64,000 nucleotides of DNA from Obelidium mucronatum (Eukaryota > Chytridiomycota > Chytridiomycetes > Chytridiales > Chytriomycetaceae): positions 124,001-188,000 of the forward strand of contig JAIVFH010000064.1 in assembly GCA_025765595.1 (NCBI GenBank). Direction: 5' to 3'. The notes beneath the pieces were generated by a model. It worked only from the letters and a program-made list of their open reading frames with translations, did not search any database and was not told the DNA's origin. The translations under genes and the position numbers were made by a program. This document shows positions 56,528 through 64,000 of the stretch, piece after piece. The stretch's first letter is position 1; every line of letters starts with the position of its first letter.

Positions 56528-59518
56528 TTAGAAACGGCCCAGCATGTGTTGGTTCATCATCATCATTGGTGGTGCTTCAGGTTTCGATTCTTTGATACTC
56601 TTTCGCCTTGCCACAGGTTTCCCGTCAGCGGATGATTCTTCCTTCAAGTTCTTGTTACTCTTTGATCGGAACATGCTCCATCCACTACTCTTGGTACTCT
56701 TGGCACTCTTTCCACTTTTTCCAGAAGTCACGGAAGTCGAGTCGGCATCCTTGGTGGCTTTCTTGGGTTCAATTACTTGGTGAACGCCTGGGAATTCGTC
56801 CGTTGGTTTGCTTGCCAGCGGCACGTTGTGGAGCGGGGGAGGATGAGCTAGGCGGTGGAGCAGGGAACAAAGGGCACAAATCCCTCCTTGTTGTTGTTGA
56901 AGCTGTTGCTGCTGCTTGTGCGAGCAAGATCTTGTTCTTCTCCATTTTTTCCGCAATTTCCTTTTGAGAGAACGTTTGCATCAGCGATTTCGTTCCAGTG
57001 ATGTTGACACTTGACTTACTTTTTTAGTGCGCTCTAGCTCTTCCCGCATAGCTCGGAGCTCTTCTTCTTGGGGAGTTGGTGCAGGGGGGACTGGTGTGGC
57101 TGGTGTCGTTGGCGTTGACGCAGATCCAGACGGAGTGGGAGCAGCTGGAACTGGGGATGTCGATCCAGATACGCTAGAAAACACGTTTACCACCCTCTGT
57201 GAGATGCTTGAAATAATAGAATTCCGTTTTCCATCCTGCTGTTGTGTTCGGTGAACAGGAGATAATGGAGAAGTGGGTTGCAAAGTGTACTGTCCAGGCA
57301 TTAATGGAGGGAGGTTTCTCAACCGAAGTTGCTCGTTAATTAGCTGGTATCATGTGTTAATTGAATTCGAGCTTAGTAAAAAAGGAAAGAAGAATATATA
57401 CATACAATTCGAGTACGCTCAACTTGACCTCTCATTCTAATGACCTGAACTTCCAAATCGTTATCCAGTATTGAGTTTCGAAAGTGAACATTCAGTTCAG
57501 AAATTGCGGTATATTCTTGATCTGGATCGTAATTTTGTGGGGAGTATATACTCGACGCTCGCGATTGTGCATAAGCTGGAATTGTGATGACAGCTGCCGG
57601 GAGCATCGGCAATGACAACTTCTTCCTCTGCAACAACCACAACTTCTTCTTCTGCAACAACCTCTCTCGCATATTCTTGATGTGGTTGCGTGGAAAGTAG
57701 CGGCGAGGTTGAAGCCGGAGCGATGCGCTGCTCGTTGGCTTCTTGCGATAGAAGCCCATTTACTGGATAAAGATCTGTTTCCACGGCTTCACTTTCTTTT
57801 TCTTTCTCAACCACCGCCGACTCTTCCGCACGAGCTTCCACGAGTTGCTCGCTAGCCTGAGATTCTACAATAAGCACCTCTTCTTGCACCGCATCGCCTC
57901 CATAGAAATCGTCAATATCAACATCATCCTCAACAACGATTGCCTCCAATTCATTCAACGAGACTGCTGTAATTACCGGAATAGATTCTTCTGCGACTAT
58001 GGCTTCGCGAGGAACATCGGCTACGACGGCGGATTCAGGGATCGCGCCTTCTGTAATGACTTCTGGGGCAGATGGAACTACAGGAGCGGATACATCAACT
58101 GAGTCAACAGAGGTTTCAATATGAAGGACGTCGACGGATTCAATAGCCGGTGTAATGATAGGTGTGTCAATTGCTTCGGTGGAAGTTTCTGGGGAAGCTG
58201 TGTCAACTGATTCAAGAACTTCAGGAACCGGTGCTTCAGCACAAGTTTCCGGACCAGATGTTTCAACTGATTCAATCAGTTGTGCAGAGACGGATACGTC
58301 GACTGATTCAACGCCAATAACCTCAGCAACTACGGTTGGTTCTTCAGCAGTAGTGGTCTCATCTGATTCCATAGCACTTTCCACATTGTCAACCTCGGGT
58401 TCTGGTTTAACTTCACGTTGCTTGCTTTCTTCAACTGCGTCCTCTGACTTGGCGGGAGAAACGGAGATGCTGGAGTCAAAACTTGCTCAGACTCCACTGC
58501 AACTACAACAGCAGCCTCGTGAATAACACTACTTTGTTCAATAGCATTATTAGATACTGCCACAGTCTCCACCACTTCCTCTTTTTGTTCACTTCAACAG
58601 GAACTTCAGGCGACTACCACCGACTCTACAGGCTCTTCAACAGAGACGACGGCAGCGAATTTCTACCGATTCCAGACAGTTAGAACAGTTTCCTTCGGCG
58701 CAACTTCTTTCACGTCTTCTGCAACACTGCATTCAGTAGTGGCTTCCGGCACTTCTGAAACACTCTCCACGACAATCTCCTCCACCACCTTCTCATCACC
58801 GGCCACAGCCACAGGTCTCTTGCTTTTGTGTTTGCTGCTGTTGCTGCAGCTGCTGTTCCTGCTGTGCAGCCGCATTGAACTTTGCCTTCAACTCGTGAAA
58901 CCGCTTCTTCATATCGACCCCGGTTCCTTCCGGAGCAACAAACTCGGAGCCCATTGAACTCCACCGCAAACTCTTTTTGCACCACCTGAACAATTTCTAC
59001 TTGTTGTTCTGTTTCGAGAGATGGTGGTGGCGGCGTGGAAAATTGTGTCTCAAGAGCAACAATAGCGGCAGGTTCTACAGCCTCGACGACGGGTGTTGCT
59101 TGATCCACCGGATTCAGCGCTTCTTTATCATTAGAAGAGGAAGGAAGGGCTGGTTCCTCCAATGGTGGCGGTTCTTGGAGGGAGAGGAACTTGGATGTGT
59201 CGACTGGTTGGTGGGTAAATTGGTCAGTCTCCTCTGCGTCGCCATCAGAATCTCCGTAATCATCGAGAAAGTCATAGAGATCGGATTCGAGATCTTCGAT
59301 CGACGCAGCTTTGGTTCGGGGGCTTTCGACCGGCGCTGCGTCAGCCAAGGCTGCTAGTTGGGAGAGAGTTGTTGGACCTGCAACTGCTTTTATGAGATGA
59401 TGAGGGGTTAGGCAATATTGTTGCTGTTAAAAACAATGCATGTGTTCGAACCTGTTGTTTCGTCGAACTCGTCGAAGCCGTTGTCGAAATCAGCCAAAAG
59501 GGCATCCAACGTTGCCAT
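56528..59518 (-). CDS. Protein E: long acidic paralogue of D and F
   Basis: Exon 1 (MATLDALLADFDNGFDEFDE) starts at 59518. Then comes SDLYDFLDDYGDSDGDAEE, a Pro/Glu-rich part, a helix (GVDMKKRFHELKAKFNAA) with a Gln run, and a long Val/Glu/Ser acidic stretch that includes VSLNELEAIVVEDDVDIDDF. Coiled-coil exons ending VIRMRGQVERTRI and AMREELERTKK follow, each directly before an intron. The last exon has GKSAKSTKSSGWSMFRSKSN and ends PPMMMMNQHMLGRF at 56528. One-base breaks occur in the middle (about 58960, 58700, 58400, 57590) and near 56860. It is paralogous to D and F by order of motifs. The acidic insert roughly doubles its length. Function unknown. Confidence 0.65.
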
Positions 59519-59678
59519 ATTGTTTTTTTTTTTTGGTGATTTGAGTTGAGTTTCAAAAGAAATTGGTTCAGTAAATCAATAAAATTGGCAATCACTCAAT
59601 TCTCTATTTGTATTATTCCATATGTGTGAGGGCTCCGGTGGTTTTTTATTTCCGTTATGAGAATGGAAACCCCCGATA

Positions 59679-60560
59679 TCATCGTGCGGATTTATAACTC
59701 GGTGCTCGCTCCGAATGCACAGAACCCCTCCGACTTCTTGGCAGTGGAATATCAACAGCGTGATGGTCATTGCAATAGGCCGGCAGAAACTCAGAATCCC
59801 CGCCTACACCCATCGCATCGCCACCATTATTCAATCGATGCGTTATCACAATTGTCCAGGGAACCTGAGCAGCTTTTCTTGAGAAATCCATCGAATACAC
59901 ATTTTCATGTCCTTCTCGTGTAGAATGCCAATGCAAGTGGATTGGTGTGTCCAAGAAGTTGAATCGAGTCAGTTCTGCTTCAATGAATCTCACGCCCTAA
60001 AAATGATATGGAAACAAATAAGCCCATACATAATACTCAATGAAAAAAAAAGGTTGGGCAATAACTCAACTCCTTTAAAGTAATACGTGGAAACCATAAC
60101 GAATCCAGTCCCCACTAACCCAAAAAACATGGACGCCCACAACGCCATAGCCGAAAACTGGATTTTGAAGCTCAAGAGAATGATTACAATACAGAATATA
60201 ATGTAGACAGTCAAGATGGATGCTCTCGTTGGTGGTCCATAATCTTCGAGCCGCCGCCCTTGCTTCAAGAGGCCCTTGTTGATTCCATCGATTCGACTTG
60301 TGAATGTTTCTGATGGGATCTGAGTTTTGAATGTTTGCTTTGTTTATCGTTTTTCGGTTCATGTCATTCAATATGATCCAACTCACAATGCCTTGAAGTT
60401 CAAGGGGGAACACATCGTCGAAAAACTTTCCATCGGATGCACTATATCTCAGATTCAGAGATATTGATATGCTGTGTGATTGTTGTTGATCTGGTTGCTG
60501 ATGATTAGGAGGCTGGTTGTCATGTTCATCAGCCAAGGCTGCAAGGTAGAAAAGTTCCAT
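59679..60560 (-). CDS. Hypothetical two-TM membrane protein
   Basis: The start MELFYLAALADEHDNQ at 60560 opens a hydrophilic, Gln/His-rich N-terminus. After an intron it reads IPSETFTSRIDGINKGLLKQ, then two adjacent TM helices (ILTVYIIFCIVIILLSFKI and MALWASMFFGLVGTGFVMVS) separated by a very short loop. After a second short intron a soluble domain follows (FIEAELTRFNFLDTPIHLHW, VPWTIVITHRL), ending SYKSAR at 59679. The hairpin TM arrangement with both termini on the same side resembles Spo7/TMEM188-type proteins in outline only; I do not claim homology. It lies between E and F without sharing their motifs. Confidence 0.6.
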
Positions 60561-61033
60561 TTGCTGATGGAAAATATGAGATTCTAGAGAGATTCAGTGG
60601 TTTCGATAAAGGTGCGAAGTAAGCAGCCTTTGTGTCGGATGGCTGCAGAGCAAACAGTGGCTTTGGCAGATCGCCGACTGTGAAAAGGGTAAAAATAATT
60701 CAATTAACAATATTTATTTACGGATTAATCCTCGCATTAAGATATGGAGATCCTGTCCTGCACTTCACTGCAACTTTGGTTTCGGACGAAAGACTTTTTA
60801 AAAATAGTCATTCAAGCCCGACTTGCTGATCCAAAAACTCCGAAGCCAGAGAATTTAAACCGCTTATTCGTCGTCCGAGACCAAGTGATAAAAAACCGAG
60901 AACCTTTGAATCAAGCATGCGAAAGGTGAGCGGAACTGAGAATTAAATAAAGTCACATTGGGAGAAGAAAAAGTATATTTATTCAGATCTACAACGTCTT
61001 TCATGATGGCTGTAACAAAGCATCAAAAGAATT
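60561..61033. other. Intergenic region, no gene seen
   Basis: AT-rich spacer upstream of the two-TM protein and downstream of F. Open frames are short and unpatterned. Confidence 0.55.
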
Positions 61034-62474
61034 TCAAAAGCGACCCATCATGTGGGGCGAAGCCATCATCATTGGCATATTTGGCAAAGCAGCTGGAATC
61101 TTCTTCTTGTCTCCACCACTACTGCTGGTTTCAGGCGCCTTTCCTTCAGATGCGGCCGATCGCGACTGACTTTTGGATCGACCAAACATCCATCCGCCGG
61201 AGCTCTTTGTGCTACGCGCGCTCTTTGCAGAAGAGATTGAGGCTGAGTCGCCTTTATCTTTAGTCGACGGAGTCATTGGTTTGTCCACTCCTTGGAATTC
61301 GCCTCGTTTTGCGTTTGCAACAACAGAAACTGGAACGACATCCACTTCCGATTGTTGTTGAGTGAGGAGCCTCTTGTTCACTTGCATTTGATCAATGAGT
61401 TCCTACAAGAAAAGGGGAATATGATTCAACAAGAGTGCGTGGCTAAGGCCAAAAAAAGAGAAGGAAACTAACTTACCAATTTAGCCATTTCCAGCTGCTG
61501 TCTTAATCTACGAACTTCTTCTTGTGCTTCATCGTTTGAAGCTGATGTGACGGTTGTGGCCGTAGATCCACGCCTTTGATAATCCAGGGAATGGTTTGCT
61601 CTAGGAGAAGGAATAGAATCAGGCTGCTGTTGTTGCTGTTGTTGTGTGTATTGTGCATTCGAACCCCGTCTAATTCCATGGGTTGGGCTTGTAGCGTCGG
61701 AGTTGGGTCCAACAGGGTTTGGAGAAATGCCTCGTCCATTATTTGAATTCATTCGAACCATATTGACGGGAGTGCGTAAAGGCGTTGGGATTCTCTGAGG
61801 AGGATCTTGCTCCAATTGAGTGTTTGAGTTCATTCTTGCAGAAAGACCCGGCATGGGGAAGGATTGCTGAGAAGGCTGCGAGGGTTGACGTGATGCCTGA
61901 GGTGGCATTTCCTGCATTTGCGATGGTGGCTGGTTGAATGTAAAAGCGGCAGTGCCTGGAATTGCGAATTGCGCCGATCTGACACCAGCTGGTGGATTCA
62001 AAGCGCCAACGCTCTGCTGGCGACTCATGATCACTGGGCTCTGCGGCTGCTGCTGTTGAGGTTGCTGTGGTTGGACCACTGGAATCACAACAGGCACTGG
62101 GGCCACTTCCGGAGCACTCTGTGAGAATCAGCCAATCAGCACAACTGCCAAACAAGCCGCGGTTCATCAAACAAAACCAAACAACGCAAAACAAACCCGC
62201 GCCAGCGTCGCAGTCCTCTCCTCGTCGCCGTACGAATCGAGCAGATCGTACGGATCGTCGCTGTCTTCGTCTGGCGCTGCCGAGTTGAGGGCGTCGTGGA
62301 TCAGACTCTTGATGGGGGCGGGTGCGGCGAGCGGCGAGGGCTCTGTGGGGCGTTAGACTGCAGCCATTGCACTCTCAGCTTCAAACCTGCTTCGCTGTCG
62401 TCCATAAACTCATTCAGACTCGCGCCGAGATCCTTCAGTAAATCATCGACGTTGATGGGTTTGCGCGAGGCCAT
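61034..62474 (-). CDS. Protein F: paralogue of D and E ending MMMASPHMMGRF
   Basis: Exon 1 (KPINVDDLLKDLGASLNEFM) starts at 62474. Exon 2, very GC-rich, has EDSDDPYDLLDSYGDEE. Exon 3 is Pro/Gln-rich (QPQQPQQQQPQSP) with an Asn/Ser-rich part and ends in the coil RRLRQQLEMAKL at an intron. The last exon begins ELIDQMQVNKRLLTQQQSE, has TKSSGGWMFGRSKSQSRSA and ends NMPMMMASPHMMGRF at 61034. All exons join in frame. It shows the same N-terminal, DDxYDxLDxY, coil and C-terminal motifs in the same order as D and E, with one coil exon instead of two. A low-complexity linker makes up most of its length. Function unknown. Confidence 0.75.
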
Positions 62475-62875
62475 TTTAAATTGGTCTTTTGGTCAAATTG
62501 CAATTAATGGTGTTTCAGAGAAATTGTCCGACGAGTCTGTCATGTTGGGCTTGTGCAGACAGCGGCCAGTGGCTGTGAAACACAAAGATAAGGTTAGACG
62601 GAATCTACTGTTGCATCATTTATTGGTTTTGCTTTACTTTGGTGACGCCGATCCTCCGAGTGTGGGTGCCTCTTTGTGATAACGTGTGCCTTGCATTTGT
62701 CAGACGGAAAAGAAAATTTCATTTGTCTCCCAGAAGTCTTCATGCTCCAAGCCTCAACGCGAGCTGCAAGAATTAAGAGTAGGAGCTTATGTTCATTGGT
62801 GGTGATACGTAACATCACGGCACGGAAAGACAATACCCAAAATACAATAAAAGTAAACAAATAAGCATGGCTATA
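62475..62875. other. Intergenic region, no gene seen
   Basis: Spacer between protein F and folylpolyglutamate synthase. An open minus-strand frame (62594-62860) has no start context or family pattern. Confidence 0.5.
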
Positions 62876-64000
62876 TTACAGAATTTCAGCTCGACAGAGT
62901 TTCAAAACGCTTCCAACCAAGTACAGACTTCCAGTGACCAAAACACGCGTTTTGGTTCCCTGTCCAAGTTGAGAAACCACCTCCAACGCTTCATTAATAG
63001 TTGCAAACATATCAACGGTTGCATTTCCTATGAAAAGTTCCTTTAGAAACACTCTCCCAACCGGCTCGGTTTTTATTTTGAGTTTTCATGACCAAGTCTG
63101 TCACTGCAGAAAAAGCTGTCAAAAAATGTCGCAAGGAAAACCAAACTAGTTACCTGCGGCGCTTGATCTGACTTCATCTGAGCAGAAAATGACATGCGAA
63201 ATAGGGGTTTGAATATTCTCAACAATAGGCAGGAGAAGGTCATGGCCACTTCGCGGACCAGTGCAATTGAAAATCAGAACGAGTTTCTCATCGTTTCTAA
63301 GGAAAAAAAAGAAGCCAATTTGCTTTGTATCAGTTCTCTGGGAGCTCCAACTCCTTCTAAACCAAAAGAAAAACCTTGCCGCTTCCTTCGCCAAAACATC
63401 TCGAAACCATTCACTGCATACAAGCAAGCTTTCTGGCGTATGTGCACCATCCAAATAGAAAACAGTGTTTGGAAATGTGTCAAACTTGATGGTTTGCGCT
63501 CGACCTGGCCAAGTTGCAGACTCTAATCCACGTCGAATCGCTTCTTCTGACAGTAAGCATTGGGAATCTCCATGATTTTTGTTGTAAACTGCGACCCATT
63601 CCTTGCAAGTTGCAACGGCCACCGCTGCGTTAATATACTGATGGGATCCTTTCAAACCTGAAAGGGGTTTCACGGTTTTAATGTTATCATCTGGAATCAG
63701 CATTCACATAACAATGCATAACTTACCAAGCGAGATATCTTTCAATGCGGCAATATCATTATCTCCAAGCTCTACCAATGGATTCTCGCCCCAACTCTCC
63801 CCTCATCAACAACTCCGACACAGGGAATCCAGCCCCCCTTTCAAAACACCTTTCCCGCAAAACCATCATCGCCTCCTCTGGCTGCGGTGCCGTAAAACAG
63901 GCGACCCCAGGCTTAATAATCCCTGCCTTGTGCCATGCAATGTCAGTCAGGGTTTCTCCCAACAACCAAGGATGATCGACGCCGAGCGAAGTGATTGCTG
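62876..64000 (-). CDS. Folylpolyglutamate synthase / dihydrofolate synthase family, N-terminal part beyond right edge
   Basis: Only the middle and C-terminal parts are in the window. AITSLGVDHPWLLGETLTDI followed by AWHKAGIIKPGVACFTAPQP is the Mur-ligase-type ATP/Mg region diagnostic of FPGS/FolC enzymes. It is followed by GSHQYINAAVAVATCKEW, RGLESATWPGRAQTIKF and FYLDGAHTPESLL (the DGAHTPxS motif), and the C-terminal domain GTKTRVLVTGSLYLVGSVLK, ending CRAEIL at 62876. The enzyme adds gamma-linked glutamates to folates, retaining them in the cell. At least three introns of about 50-70 nt were read. A frame change near 63350 lies next to an intron and A/T runs. Confidence 0.92.

Noticed and set aside
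59679..60560. Two-TM protein as Spo7/CNEP1R1 homologue
   Set aside because: Only the topology agrees; no diagnostic sequence block could be matched by eye.
1..64000. Programmed ribosomal frameshifting as the cause of the frame breaks
   Set aside because: The sites share no slippery sequence, go in both directions, and several match a one-base error in a homopolymer.
1..64000. tRNA or rRNA genes
   Set aside because: No stretch with both A- and B-box-like sequence and a cloverleaf was found by eye; a scan could still reveal one.

Overview
The window is nuclear DNA of a fungus, most likely a zoosporic early-diverging one (Chytridiomycota-like; this placement is inference). The evidence is a division-2 chitin synthase with a myosin-like motor domain, modular GH18 chitinases, fungal HsbA-type secreted proteins, and a compact intron-rich layout with introns mostly 45-100 nt. 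Gene models below were built by reading splice sites in the sequence. No tRNA, rRNA, CRISPR array or bacterial-style operon was seen.

Layout: 1-3.5 kb holds an IBtk-like ankyrin/RCC1/BTB protein (minus), partly antisense to a KxDL-domain BORC/BLOC-1 subunit (plus). One 453-nt intron of the IBtk gene is filled by a tandem array of GC-rich double hairpins. 3.9-11.2 kb holds three HsbA-like secreted protein genes around a nuclear 5'-3' exoribonuclease Rat1/Xrn2. 11.8-16.2 kb is a very large chitinase with two GH18 domains and four chitin-binding-like modules. 16.5-19.0 kb has a HemW/RSAD1-type radical SAM protein and a ribokinase. 19.1-24.7 kb is the chitin synthase. 24.7-26.0 kb holds gene debris, including a copy of a kinase C-lobe. 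26.0-31.6 kb has a GT8 glycosyltransferase, a beta-propeller membrane protein and a small orphan. 31.8-37.2 kb has a PKA catalytic subunit, a large disordered protein and an orphan. 37.8-39.8 kb has a second GH18 gene whose 3' end is tandemly repeated four times. 39.8-42.3 kb is an atypical, probably N-myristoylated kinase. 43.7-46.5 kb has two Cys-rich paralogues flanking a syntaxin.

The most interesting block is 46.6-62.5 kb. It is a same-strand cluster of PH-domain and disordered/coiled-coil proteins with recurring short motifs: an acidic N-terminal leucine motif, an internal DDxYxxLDxY motif, exon-ending LRxELERTK coils, and, in three genes, a Met-rich C-terminus ending in Arg-Phe. I recognise no described family. 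A PAS-kinase-like gene, a Sec14-GOLD gene and a two-TM membrane protein are interspersed. Folylpolyglutamate synthase runs off the right edge.

Functionally the window mixes cell-wall chitin synthesis and turnover, secretion and membrane traffic (syntaxin, KxDL, Sec14-GOLD, PH proteins), kinase signalling and housekeeping. A major caveat is that many genes, including essential ones, are broken by single-base indels, often in homopolymers. This looks like consensus sequencing error rather than widespread pseudogenisation, so frames were followed across these breaks.
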